Source: Caulobacter sp. Root343 (GTDB taxonomy: Bacteria > Pseudomonadota > Alphaproteobacteria > Caulobacterales > Caulobacteraceae). From it: a stretch of DNA of 64,000 nt. A program made the position numbers and the translations under genes. Within the stretch, counting starts at the first letter, position 1, and each line of letters opens with the position of its first letter. Under the pieces are notes generated by a model. That model was not told the DNA's origin. It saw nothing but the letters and a program-made list of their open reading frames with translations, and made no database searches. This document shows positions 25,294 through 35,025 of the stretch, piece by piece. The stretch is taken from NCBI RefSeq assembly GCF_001425745.1, contig NZ_LMDF01000008.1:124001-188000 (forward strand). The letters are read 5' to 3'.

Positions 25294-25962
25294 ATGAGTT
25301 CGTACCGGATTTTCAGCGCCCTGGGCTCCGGCGGCGTGCCCGTCGAGGCCGCTATGTCCTTGATCGGCCTGCCCTATGAGGTGGTCGAGGCGCCGACCTG
25401 GGAGGGCGAGGCCGAGCAGGCCAAGGTCGCCGTCGTCAACCCGCTGAAGCAGATCCCGGCCCTGGTCACCCCCGCCGGCGAGACCATCACCGAGAGCGCC
25501 GCCATCCTGATCTGGCTGGCCGACAAATTCCCCGAGGCGCGGCTGGGCCCGGCCGTGGACGCCCCCGAACGGGCCCAGTTCCTGCGCTGGATGACCTTCA
25601 TCCCGGCCTCGATCTATTCGCTGTTCTGGGTGCGGGACCAGCCGTCGCGGCTGGGCGGGGATGACCCCGAGGTCCAGGCCCGGATCAAGGCGGCGACGGC
25701 CGAGCGGATCCTGGACTGCTGGGCGATGATGGAGAGCCAGGTAAGCCCGGGGCTGTACCTGCTGGGGGATCAGCTGACGGTGCTGGACCTCTACGTCACG
25801 GTGGTCAGCCGCTGGGGGCCGCGGCGGGTGCGGTTCTACGAGGTCGCGCCGCGGATGGCGGAGGTGGTGCGGCGGGTGGATGCGGATCCGCGGCTGGCGG
25901 GGTTTTGGGCGCAGAGGTTCCCGTTCTTTGACGGGTGGGAGCGGCTGGGGCAGCAGGGGTGA
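25294..25962 (+). CDS. Glutathione S-transferase family protein
   Basis: A 222-residue GST-fold protein. The thioredoxin-like N-terminal domain has the cis-proline segment KQIPALV and the glutathione-contacting ESAAI (around residue 66). The C-terminal helical domain holds LLGDQLTVLDLYVT. Start ATG 25294 (MSSYRIF) with AGGA upstream. Substrate unknown. It is divergent from nrdB, and the NrdR box lies between them. Confidence 0.85.
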   Translation: MSSYRIFSALGSGGVPVEAAMSLIGLPYEVVEAPTWEGEAEQAKVAVVNPLKQIPALVTPAGETITESAAILIWLADKFPEARLGPAVDAPERAQFLRWMTFIPASIYSLFWVRDQPSRLGGDDPEVQARIKAATAERILDCWAMMESQVSPGLYLLGDQLTVLDLYVTVVSRWGPRRVRFYEVAPRMAEVVRRVDADPRLAGFWAQRFPFFDGWERLGQQG

Positions 25963-26413
25963 AGGCTTGCGGCGGGTCGCCGCCCGACCTCCCCGGCGAA
26001 CGCCGGGGCCCAGATTCAGCCTAAGCGGTTGGAGTGTTCGCGATCGGGCGGCGGGGCCAAGCAAGGCTGCTCGTGGGTTCGATCTGGGCCCCGGCGTTCG
26101 CCGGGGAGGTCGGAAGTTGGGGGCGCTGCCCACGGCACATTCTTGCCCCGCCAGACGTCCCAGCCCGCCCCCGCCGCAACCCCATCCTCCAAACCACCCT
26201 TTACGCCGCCCAGCTTCGCCGCTAAGAACCCCGCCGATGCAGTTTCGCGCCACCACGATTATTACCCCGAAAACGACCCGCCTCGGCGGGGCGTGGTCGG
26301 GTGTGTGCGCGAACTAGCGAGCATCCCACCAGCCCCGCCGATGCGCGGGGCCGGCTCTCACTTCACGAGATCTGACACGCCCGCGCCTCCGCACTTTCAG
26401 GAGACGTAGACCC
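25963..26413. other. Intergenic region between GST-like and asd genes
   Basis: 450 bp. It contains the family C inverted repeat (25984-26113) and, beyond it, a stretch with no recognised gene (26114-26413). The asd ribosome-binding site (AGGAG) lies near 26399-26403. Reading frames here are small and lack support. Confidence 0.5.
25984..26113. repeat. Palindromic repeat, family C
   Basis: Two perfectly complementary 32-base arms (25984-26015 and 26082-26113) flank a 66-bp loop. The arms contain the nested hairpin CCCCGGCGAACGCCGGGG. Perfect arms suggest recent expansion or active correction, as in transposable palindromic elements. Confidence 0.85.
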
Positions 26414-27460
26414 GTGAGCTTCAAGTTTTCCCGAGCCAACCCGCCCCGCGTCGGCGTCGTCGGCGCCACCGGCCTGGTCGGCGGCATGATGCGCGAGCTG
26501 CTGGCCGAGCGGGACTTCCCGCTGGCCGAGCTTCGCCTGTTCGCCTCGGCCCGTTCGGCCGGGACCAAGGTCGACTTCAAGGGAACGCAGGTCGTGGTCG
26601 AGGACGCCTCGACCGCCGACTTCGCCGGCCTGGACATCGTGTTCTTCTCGGCCGGCGGCGGCACGTCGCTGGAACTGGCCCCGCGCGCGGCGGCGGCCGG
26701 GGCGGTGGTGATCGACAACTCGTCGGCCTGGCGCTCGGACCCCGACGTGCCGCTGGTGGTGGCCGAGGTCAATCCGCACGCCCTGGCCAACATTCCCAAG
26801 GGCATCGTCGCCAACCCCAACTGCACCACCATGGCCGCCATGCCGGTGCTGAAGCCCCTGCACGATCGCGCCGGCCTGAAGCGCCTGACCGTCAGCACCT
26901 ACCAGGCCGCGTCGGGCGCCGGGGTGGCGGGCATCGACGTGCTGGCCAGCCAGCTTCGCGCGGGCGGCGCCGGCGACCTGGACGGCCTGGCCCAGTCGCC
27001 CGACGCCGCGCCCCTGCCCGCCCCGGTCAAGTGGGCCGTGCCCTTGGCCTACAACGTCGTGCCGTTGAACTATGTCGTGGTCGAGGACGGCTACACCGAG
27101 GAAGAGGTCAAGCTGCGCGACGAGAGCCGCAAGATCCTCGAGATCCCCGGCCTGCCGGTCTCCGGCACCTGCGTCCGCGTGCCGGTGTTCACCGGTCACT
27201 CGCTGTCGATCAACGCCGAGTTCGAGCGCCCGATCTCGGTCGCCGAGGCTGCGGCCCTGCTGGCCGCCGCGCCGGGCGTGGTGCTGGAGGAGGTCCCCAA
27301 CCCGCTAGCGGCGACCGGCCAGGATCCGGTGTTCGTCGGCCGGCTGCGGCCTGATCCGACGGTGGCGCATGGCCTGGCGCTGTTCGTCGTCGGCGACAAC
27401 CTGCGCAAGGGCGCGGCGCTGAACGCGGTGCAGATCGCCGAGGTGATGCTGGGGGATTAG
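26414..27460 (+). CDS. asd: Aspartate-semialdehyde dehydrogenase
   Basis: Reduces aspartyl-phosphate to aspartate semialdehyde, the branch point for lysine, threonine and methionine. The 348-residue protein has the NADP motif VGATGLVGGMMRELL, catalytic cysteine in NPNCTTM, YQAASGAGVAG, and the active-site histidine region GHSLSINAEF. The GTG start is preceded by AGGAG. dapD and dapE, later in the same pathway, are elsewhere in the window. Confidence 0.96.
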   Translation: MSFKFSRANPPRVGVVGATGLVGGMMRELLAERDFPLAELRLFASARSAGTKVDFKGTQVVVEDASTADFAGLDIVFFSAGGGTSLELAPRAAAAGAVVIDNSSAWRSDPDVPLVVAEVNPHALANIPKGIVANPNCTTMAAMPVLKPLHDRAGLKRLTVSTYQAASGAGVAGIDVLASQLRAGGAGDLDGLAQSPDAAPLPAPVKWAVPLAYNVVPLNYVVVEDGYTEEEVKLRDESRKILEIPGLPVSGTCVRVPVFTGHSLSINAEFERPISVAEAAALLAAAPGVVLEEVPNPLAATGQDPVFVGRLRPDPTVAHGLALFVVGDNLRKGAALNAVQIAEVMLGD

Positions 27461-27474
27461 CGCTCAAAAATCCA

Positions 27475-27574
27475 TGTCATCCCGGCCGCAGCGAAGCGGA
27501 GAGCCGGGACCGCCGGAAGCGCCAAGCTTGCCGCGGTCCCGGCTCGGCGCGCTACGCGCTTGGCCGGGATGACA
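27475..27574. repeat. Palindromic intergenic repeat, family B copy 2
   Basis: Begins TGTCATCCCGGC and ends GCCGGGATGACA, as at 14633-14721. It contains the same GCCGGGACCGCCGGA and CCGCGGTCCCGGCTC blocks. It lies between the convergent ends of asd and a LysR gene. Confidence 0.8.
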
Positions 27575-27576
27575 GT

Positions 27577-28503
27577 TTATACGGACCGCCCCATCGGCCA
27601 GTCCACATCGACCTCCGCCGCCAGGAAGTCGATGAACGCCCGCACTCGGGCCGGCAGCGGCCCCGCATGTCCCACATAGACGGCGCTGATCGTTTCGACG
27701 TCGCCGGAATTGAACGCCTCCAGCACCGGGACCAGCCGACCGGCGGCGATGTCGCCCGCGATGTGGAACATCGACAGCCGGGTGATCCCCTGCCCCGCCA
27801 TGGCCAGCCGAGCCGCGCTCTCGCCATCGCCGACCATGGCCCGGCCGTGGGCGGGGTAGAAGACGCGCTCGCCGCCCAGCTTGAACGGCCACTCGTCGCA
27901 ATGGCGGGCGAAGTTGAACACCACCAGGTCGTGGGCCGCCAGATCGTCGGGATGCTCCGGCGTCCCGCGCCGCGCCAGATAGTCGGGCGAGGCGACCAGG
28001 GCCATGCGGCTGTCGCCCAGCTTTTTCGCCACCAGCTGCGAGGGCCGCAGCGGCCCGACCCGGATGGCCAGCTCTGCTCGCTCGTCCAGGAGGTCGATCA
28101 CCTGATCGGTCAGGGTGACGTCGACCTGCACCTGCGGGTGCTGCTCCATGAACTTAGGGACCAGCGGCAGCAGATGGTGCAGGCCGAACGGCACATTGGA
28201 ATTGATCCGCAACCGCCCGCGCGGCACGGCGCAGGCGCTGACCGCCCGCTCGGCCTCGTCCAGGTCGGCCAGCACCCGCAAGGCGCGCTCGTGGAAGGTC
28301 AGGCCCTCGGCGGTCAGCTGCAGCTTGCGGGTCGAGCGGTTGACCAGCCGCGAGCCCAGCCGGGCCTCCAGCCGCGCCACCAGCTTGCTGACCGCCGACG
28401 GGGTCATCGACAGGGCTCTGGCGGCGGCGGTGAAGCCGCCCTCCTCGACCACCCGGGCGAAGACCTCCATCTCGCCGGAGCGATTGATGTCCGCGCGCGC
28501 CAT
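27577..28503 (-). CDS. LysR-family regulator
   Basis: A 308-residue LysR regulator with N-terminal winged HTH (MEVFARVVEEGGFTAAARALSMTPSAVSK, residues 12-40) of the DsdC/CrgA-like branch, then an effector-binding domain. It is divergent from the MFS and aldo-keto reductase operon with 97 bp between starts. GTTCCTGAAC, a small dyad in that gap, could belong to its operator. The regulator likely senses the substrate of that operon. Confidence 0.92.
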   Translation of the reverse strand: MARADINRSGEMEVFARVVEEGGFTAAARALSMTPSAVSKLVARLEARLGSRLVNRSTRKLQLTAEGLTFHERALRVLADLDEAERAVSACAVPRGRLRINSNVPFGLHHLLPLVPKFMEQHPQVQVDVTLTDQVIDLLDERAELAIRVGPLRPSQLVAKKLGDSRMALVASPDYLARRGTPEHPDDLAAHDLVVFNFARHCDEWPFKLGGERVFYPAHGRAMVGDGESAARLAMAGQGITRLSMFHIAGDIAAGRLVPVLEAFNSGDVETISAVYVGHAGPLPARVRAFIDFLAAEVDVDWPMGRSV

Positions 28504-28600
28504 CGTGCCCCCAAGTCACAAGTGAAGTTCCTGAACGCAATCTAATTCATCGAAGGCCAAGGCGCCATCTGACGGCTCGAACAGAACCACGAGAGCCGCC

Positions 28601-29767
28601 ATGCCCCTCGCCCTCTACGCCCTGACCGTCGGCGCCTTCGGGATCGGCGTCACCGAATTCGTGATCATGGGCCTGCTGATCCAGGTCGCCGCCGACCTCC
28701 GCGTCTCGATCCCCACCGCCGGCCTGCTGATGACCGGCTACGCCCTGGGCGTGTTCGTCGGCGCGCCGATCCTCACCATCCTGACCCGCCGCCTGCCGCG
28801 CAAGACCACCCTGCTGGTGCTGATGGCGATCTTCACCCTCGGCAATGTCCTGGCCGCCATCGCCCCGACCTACGGGATCCTGATGGGCGCGCGGCTGGTC
28901 ACGGCCCTGGCCCACGGCACCTTCTTCGGGGTCGGCTCGCTGGTCGCCGTCTCGCTCGTGCCACCGGAACGCAAGGCCTCGGCGATCTCGATCATGTTCA
29001 CCGGCCTGACCCTGGCCACTCTGCTGGGCGTGCCGTTCGGCGCGTGGCTAGGCCTGGCCTTCGGCTGGCGGGCGGCGTTCTGGGCCGTGGCCGGCGTCGG
29101 GGCGGTGGCTTTCGCGGTGCTGGCGGCGCTGGTCCCGCGCGACCGAGAAAAGGTCGAGCCCGCGCCGCTGCGTGAGGAGTTCGCCGTCCTGGCTCGCCCG
29201 CAGGTGCAGCTGGGCCTGGCCATGACCGTGCTCGGCTTTGGCGGGGTGTTCGCGGTCTTCACCTACATCCAGCCGATCCTCACCGAGCTGGCCGGCTTCT
29301 CGAAGGAAGCCGTCTCGCCGATCCTGCTGGTGTTCGGGGCGGGCCTCGTGGCCGGCAACCTGGCCGGCGGCCGCTGGGCCGACAAGGGGCTGAACGCGGC
29401 CCTGGTCGGGACCCTGGTGCTGCTGACCCTGGTCATGGGCGGCTCGGTCTTGGCCTTCCACAGCCAGGTCGGGGCCGTGGCCGCCGCCTTCCTGCTGGGC
29501 GCGGCCGCCTTCGCCACCGTCGCCCCGCTGCAGATGCGGGTGCTGAGCCAGGCCGGCGGCGCGGGCCAGGGCCTGGCCTCCAGCCTGAACATCGCCGCCT
29601 TCAACCTCGGCAACGCCTTCGGCGCCTGGCTGGGCGGAGCGGTGATCGCCCACGGCCCGGGCCTGTCGGCCGTGCCGCTGATCGCCGCCGCCGTGCCGCT
29701 GTCGGCCTTGGGGTTGGCCGTCCTCAGCCTGAGCCTCGAACGCCGCGCCAGCCTCTCGACCGCCTGA
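28601..29767 (+). CDS. MFS transporter, DHA1/AraJ-like
   Basis: A 388-residue major facilitator with twelve predicted helices. It starts LALYALTVGAFGIGVTEFVIMGLLIQVAADL, typical of the AraJ/sugar-efflux subgroup, and has the TGYALGVFVGAPILTILTRRLPRK loop motif between helices 2 and 3. It probably exports a sugar, drug or small aromatic. It is followed 23 bp later by an aldo-keto reductase, and both are divergent from a LysR regulator. Confidence 0.88.
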   Translation: MPLALYALTVGAFGIGVTEFVIMGLLIQVAADLRVSIPTAGLLMTGYALGVFVGAPILTILTRRLPRKTTLLVLMAIFTLGNVLAAIAPTYGILMGARLVTALAHGTFFGVGSLVAVSLVPPERKASAISIMFTGLTLATLLGVPFGAWLGLAFGWRAAFWAVAGVGAVAFAVLAALVPRDREKVEPAPLREEFAVLARPQVQLGLAMTVLGFGGVFAVFTYIQPILTELAGFSKEAVSPILLVFGAGLVAGNLAGGRWADKGLNAALVGTLVLLTLVMGGSVLAFHSQVGAVAAAFLLGAAAFATVAPLQMRVLSQAGGAGQGLASSLNIAAFNLGNAFGAWLGGAVIAHGPGLSAVPLIAAAVPLSALGLAVLSLSLERRASLSTA

Positions 29768-29790
29768 TCCCTTTCTCCGGGAGATTTCCG

Positions 29791-30825
<1,035 letters not shown>

Positions 30826-30870
30826 CGTCGGGCATGGGCCGGCGCGAGCCTTGCTGCTAAGCACCGCCCC

Positions 30871-31641
30871 ATGCTGACCGATCCGTTCTTCTACGCCGTG
30901 GCCATTCCGGCCGTGATCCTGCTGGGCCTGGCCAAGGGCGGGTTCGCCGGGATCGGGGTGGTGGCGGTGCCGTTGATGGCCCTGGCCGTGTCGCCGGTGA
31001 TGGCGGCCTCGATCACCCTGCCGATCCTGCTGGTCCAGGACGTGGTCAGCGTCTGGTCGTTCCGGAAGAGCTGGGACAAGGGCCTGCTGATCCTGATGCT
31101 GCCGGCGGCGGCGGTGGGGATCTTCCTGGGCTGGGCCCTGGCGGCCTTCGTCAAGGAGGCGGCGGTCGAGCTGGCCGTGGGCGCGATCTCGGTGGTCTTC
31201 GCCCTGCAGCGCCTGTGGGCCGAGCGCGCGGTCAAGGCGGCCGCGCAGGTCGAAGCCACGCCGGGGCGACCCTGGCTGGGCGCCCTGTGCGGCGCGGCGG
31301 CCGGCTTCACCAGCCAGATCGCCCACGCCGGCGGCCCACCGTTCCAGATCTACGTCCTCCCCCGTCGCCTGGCGCGGGATACGTTCATCGGCACCAGCGC
31401 CATCTTCTTCGCGGTCGTGAACTGGATGAAGGTGCCGGCCTATGTCGCCCTGGGCCAGTTCACGCCCAAGGTGCTGGCCACCGCCGGCGTCCTGCTGCCC
31501 CTGGCGATCGCCTCGACCTGGGCCGGCGTCTGGCTGGTGCGCCGCGTACCGGCCGAGGGCTTCTACAAGGTCATCTACGTGCTGCTGGTCGCCGTCGGCG
31601 GCAAGCTGGTGTTCGACGGCGCGCGAGGTCTGTTCTTTTAG
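30871..31641 (+). CDS. TauE/SafE family membrane permease
   Basis: A 256-residue permease with about eight predicted membrane helices. The repeat-like motifs GLAKGGFAGIGVVAVPLMAL and AAGFTSQIAHAGGPPFQIYVLPR mark the TauE/SafE (sulfite or sulfonate exporter-like) family. Substrate unassigned. It starts 45 bp after the aldo-keto reductase and may share its transcript. Confidence 0.87.
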   Translation: MLTDPFFYAVAIPAVILLGLAKGGFAGIGVVAVPLMALAVSPVMAASITLPILLVQDVVSVWSFRKSWDKGLLILMLPAAAVGIFLGWALAAFVKEAAVELAVGAISVVFALQRLWAERAVKAAAQVEATPGRPWLGALCGAAAGFTSQIAHAGGPPFQIYVLPRRLARDTFIGTSAIFFAVVNWMKVPAYVALGQFTPKVLATAGVLLPLAIASTWAGVWLVRRVPAEGFYKVIYVLLVAVGGKLVFDGARGLFF

Positions 31642-31776
31642 GCGGCGAGGCCTCCAGGAAGTCGTTTTCTGCCCCATCGTGTCGCCAACGCCCTTTCGCG
31701 GCCACGATGATCGCCGTTTATATGTCACGGAACCGTCCTACGGTTCGGACGTAGTTGCCATACGAATGGGCGGGCC

Positions 31777-32487
31777 ATGACTGCGAGCTCCACCACCGAC
31801 ATCGTCGTCGCTCCGACCTCAGAGGACGCGACGCCAGAGGTCGCCACGCACTATCCCACGCCAGCCGCCAAGTGCGCCGATCTGGTGGTGCATCTGGCCG
31901 GCCTGGCCTGCGCCCTGCTGGGCGGCGGGATCCTGCTGGGCCTGGCCTTCGGCATGGGCGACCTCAAGCAGGTGGCGGCGGTCAGCGTCTATACCGTGGG
32001 CCTGATCCTGATGCTGTCGCTGTCGACGGCCTACAACTTCGCCAAGGCCCGCTGGCGGCCGCTGCTGCGCCGCTTCGACCACGCCGGCATCTTCGTGATG
32101 ATCGCCGCGTCCTACACCCCCTTCACCACCCAGAACCTGCACGGCTGGTGGGCGATCGGCATGACCACGGCGGTCTGGACGGTGGCCGGGATCGGTGTGG
32201 CGGCCAAGCTGTTCCTGCCCGGCCTGGACAAGCGCTTCTGGGTCGGCCTGTACCTGGCACTCGGTTGGCTGGTGCTGGTCGCCATCAAGCCGATGATCGA
32301 CGGCCTGTCCTGGGTGGCCCTGCTGCTCTTGGCCATCGGCGGCCTGGTCTATTCCACCGGAACCATCTTCTACCTGATGCGTCGCCTGAAGTTCCGCCGC
32401 GCCATCTGGCACGGCCATGTCATCGGCGGCGCCGGCCTGCACTACGCGGCCGTGCTGGTGGGCGTGGTGCTGGCCGGCGCCCGATAG
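31777..32487 (+). CDS. HlyIII/PAQR-family membrane protein
   Basis: A 236-residue seven-helix protein of the hemolysin III/adiponectin-receptor-like superfamily, a possible Zn-dependent lipid hydrolase. Blocks are LSLSTAYNFAK, FDHAGIFVMIAASYTPFT, and RAIWHGHVIGGAGLHYAAVL. The C-terminal WHGHVIGGAGLH keeps two putative metal histidines, but the first-motif histidine (usually S-x-x-Y-H) is Asn. It starts in an isolated 5' region with a dyad, GAACCG/CGGTTC, at 31731-31747. The downstream patatin gene begins 22 bp after its stop. Confidence 0.82.
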   Translation: MTASSTTDIVVAPTSEDATPEVATHYPTPAAKCADLVVHLAGLACALLGGGILLGLAFGMGDLKQVAAVSVYTVGLILMLSLSTAYNFAKARWRPLLRRFDHAGIFVMIAASYTPFTTQNLHGWWAIGMTTAVWTVAGIGVAAKLFLPGLDKRFWVGLYLALGWLVLVAIKPMIDGLSWVALLLLAIGGLVYSTGTIFYLMRRLKFRRAIWHGHVIGGAGLHYAAVLVGVVLAGAR

Positions 32488-32509
32488 TCAGTGGATTTGG
32501 AGACGGTCG

Positions 32510-33772
32510 TTGGACAGGGATCCCACCGGGAAGATCAACCTTCAGGGCTTCTTCAAGGACTGGAAAACCAATGATCCGCTGCGCGGCAAGCGATTGCCGA
32601 CGCCGCCGTCCGATCGCCAGGTCCAGGCCTCGGGCTTTCCCGGCGTTCGACTGACCGTCGACCAGGCCGACGACGCCCTGCGCCAGGCCGCCGACCGCCT
32701 GGCGCCGCTGCGCTCGCTGATCGGCCGCGACGAGTTCAACATCCTGGCCCTCTCCGGCGGCGCGGCTGGCGGCGCCTATGGCGCGGGCGTGCTGGCGGGC
32801 CTGTCCAAGTCCGGACGCCGACCCGACTTCGCCATCGTCACCGGGGTCAGCACCGGGGCCCTGAGCGCGCCGATGGCCTTCCTAGGCTCGGCCTGGGACG
32901 ACCGGCTGACCGACGCCTATGTCGGCGGCCACGCCACCGAGCTGCTCAGCCTGCGCCGCCTGGCGCCCGCCCTGGGCCCCAGCATCTTCAAGGGCGAGTC
33001 GCTGGACGCCCTGGTCGAGACCTTCGTCGACCAGGAGATGGTCGAGGCCGTCGCCGTCGAGCACGCCAAGGGCCGCCGCCTGCTGATCGCCACCACCAAT
33101 CTCGACAGCCAGCGCGCCGTGGTCTGGGACCTGGGCGAGATCGCCACCCATGGCGGCGACGAAGCCTTGAAGCTGTTCCGCACCCTGCTGGTGGCCTCCG
33201 CCTCGGTGCCGGGCATCTTTCCGCCCAAGCTGATCGACGTCCAGGCCAACGACCAGGCCTATCAGGAGATGCACGTCGACGGCGGCGTGGCCGCGCCGCT
33301 GTTCCTGATGCCCGACGCCCTGCTGCACTGGCGCAACCTCGGGCCCCGCTTCCGGCGCGGCCGTGTGCACGTGATCGTCAACACGGTGCTGGATCCCTCG
33401 ACCCAGTCGACGCCGCCGGGCGTGGCCTCGATCATGAGCCGCAGCTTCGACACCATGCTGCGGTTCTCCTATCGACAAGCCTTGAGCCTGGCCGCCGGCT
33501 TCTGCTCGCGCCACAACCTGCCGCTCAGCGTGGCCTCGATCCCCAACGCCTTCGAGGGCATGAACCTGCTGAAGTTCGAGACCGACCTGATGCGCCGGAT
33601 CTACGACGCCGGCTTCGAGCAGGCGGTCGAGGGCTCGGTCTGGACCAGCGCGGTCGAGGAACAGAGCCTGTGGCGCGGCCTGTTCAAGAAGCCGCTATCG
33701 GCCTCGTCGACTGTGGGGACGGGCGTGATGATCCGCGAGGAACCGAACCTCGAGGCGCCGCTGGAGCCTTGA
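32510..33772 (+). CDS. Patatin-like phospholipase
   Basis: A 420-residue cytoplasmic or membrane-associated lipid acyl hydrolase with a Ser-Asp dyad. The oxyanion loop is SGGAAGGAYGAG, the serine is in GVSTG, and the dyad aspartate is in DGGV. The TTG at 32510 is used because GGAG ends seven bases upstream; the 5' open frame overlaps hlyIII and is not needed. The Asn/Leu region before it (RLTVDQADDALRQAADRLA) is helical. It probably shares the hlyIII transcript, pairing two possible membrane-lipid-modifying proteins. Confidence 0.88.
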   Translation: MDRDPTGKINLQGFFKDWKTNDPLRGKRLPTPPSDRQVQASGFPGVRLTVDQADDALRQAADRLAPLRSLIGRDEFNILALSGGAAGGAYGAGVLAGLSKSGRRPDFAIVTGVSTGALSAPMAFLGSAWDDRLTDAYVGGHATELLSLRRLAPALGPSIFKGESLDALVETFVDQEMVEAVAVEHAKGRRLLIATTNLDSQRAVVWDLGEIATHGGDEALKLFRTLLVASASVPGIFPPKLIDVQANDQAYQEMHVDGGVAAPLFLMPDALLHWRNLGPRFRRGRVHVIVNTVLDPSTQSTPPGVASIMSRSFDTMLRFSYRQALSLAAGFCSRHNLPLSVASIPNAFEGMNLLKFETDLMRRIYDAGFEQAVEGSVWTSAVEEQSLWRGLFKKPLSASSTVGTGVMIREEPNLEAPLEP

Positions 33773-33906
33773 ACCGGCCCGTCGGCGGGTCTTCGCCGTG
33801 GTGAACGCGCCGAGCCCGGAACAAGCTTAGCCGCCGATCGTTCTAGCCAAGATTCACACCGATCGCCTATGCGCCAAGCGCCTTGGGCGTTTTGAAAGCT
33901 TGGCTG

Positions 33907-34584
33907 ATGGCCGACCTGTTTCGACGCCGTTTCCTCGACCTGCTTTGCTCCATTTACATCTACAACGAGCATCGCGGCTACACGGCCATCGATCGCATGC
34001 TGAAGGCGATCCGATCGAGCTGGCCGGACGATCACGCCCTGATCGCCCTGGTCGAGAAACACCGCGCGGACGAGCACAAGCACTACCTGATGTTTCGTCG
34101 CTGGTTCGAGCGACGCGGCGACATGCCGTTCGACCTCGATCGCGCCTGCGGTCATATCGACCGGTTCGTCGAGATCGCGTTCGGATCGCCGATCGACGAC
34201 CTCGCCCCCTCGCTGATCGGTCGCGACGATCTCTTCGAGCGCCTATGCCGGGTCATTTCCCTGACCGAGAAACGGGGCTACCGGCAGGTCGAGGTCCTGC
34301 TGCGCAACCGGACCGTTCTCGCCGACAGCATGCTGACCAAGATCTTCCGCGTCATCGAGCAGGACGAACCCAGCCATTGGGCTCCCTATGACGGCTGGCT
34401 GATCGACCATGGGCGACGGCAAGCCAACTGGCGCGAGCGCGCTATCGACAGCTTCGTCCACGGCGAGTTGCTGGCCCTGAAGCTGCCGGTCCTGTTCCTG
34501 TCGCCGGCCCTTTCGCGTCGGACCACGTGGCCGGACGCGCACGACGAGGCGCAAGGGCCCGAACCCGCGCGGGCGGCCGCCTGA
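33907..34584 (+). CDS. Ferritin-like diiron protein
   Basis: A 225-residue helical protein with a clear two-fold E...ExxH pattern: Glu21 and Glu56-x-x-His59 (DEHKH), then Glu121 and Glu154-x-x-His157 (DEPSH). The flanks repeat too: EHRGY versus EKRGY, about 100 residues apart. This is the ligand set of a four-helix-bundle diiron carboxylate protein. Substrate unknown; peroxidase, oxygenase or iron-storage roles are possible. I used ATG 33907; a TTG eight codons upstream is open. The ribosome-binding site is weak. Confidence 0.75.
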   Translation: MADLFRRRFLDLLCSIYIYNEHRGYTAIDRMLKAIRSSWPDDHALIALVEKHRADEHKHYLMFRRWFERRGDMPFDLDRACGHIDRFVEIAFGSPIDDLAPSLIGRDDLFERLCRVISLTEKRGYRQVEVLLRNRTVLADSMLTKIFRVIEQDEPSHWAPYDGWLIDHGRRQANWRERAIDSFVHGELLALKLPVLFLSPALSRRTTWPDAHDEAQGPEPARAAA

Positions 34585-34604
34585 GCGCGGCGGCCTGGCG
34601 GGCG

Positions 34605-34943
34605 CTAGGCCTTCTTCAGATGCCGCGCGCGCAGCTTGTCGACGTTCGGCGGATCGGCGCGGAAATCCGAGGCCAGGCCCAGGCGGGCGTTGCACGACGG
34701 GCAGCGGACCGAGTCCTCGTCGGCCAGATCGGCCGGCGGGTCGAAGCGCGTGCCGCACGGCTTGCACTTCCAGTCGCCCACGGCCGGAGGCGGCGGCGGT
34801 GGAGGCGGGGGCGCGGCGTGAGGCGTGAACACGGTGCGCCCGGCGGGTTTGACCATGCGCTCGAGCGGCGGCGGGCCACCAGGGGCGGCGACGCCGCTCT
34901 TGAGGCTCAGGGTCTTGCGGCGCGGGGGCTCGCTCTCGCTCAT
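34605..34943 (-). CDS. Small zinc-ribbon protein with proline linker
   Basis: A 112-residue protein. A basic and Pro-rich N-terminal half ends in a run of nine prolines (residues 45-53), followed by a C-terminal zinc ribbon KPCGTRF...RCPSCNARL. Likely a nucleic-acid- or protein-binding module. It is convergent with the ferritin-like gene. Confidence 0.6.
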   Translation of the reverse strand: MSESEPPRRKTLSLKSGVAAPGGPPPLERMVKPAGRTVFTPHAAPPPPPPPPPAVGDWKCKPCGTRFDPPADLADEDSVRCPSCNARLGLASDFRADPPNVDKLRARHLKKA

Positions 34944-35025
34944 GACATCGCTGGCGGCTGTGGATGGAAACCGGCTAGCTGCATGAAAGCGGCCGGAAAC
35001 ACAAGCTCAATAGGGTGAAATGGCC

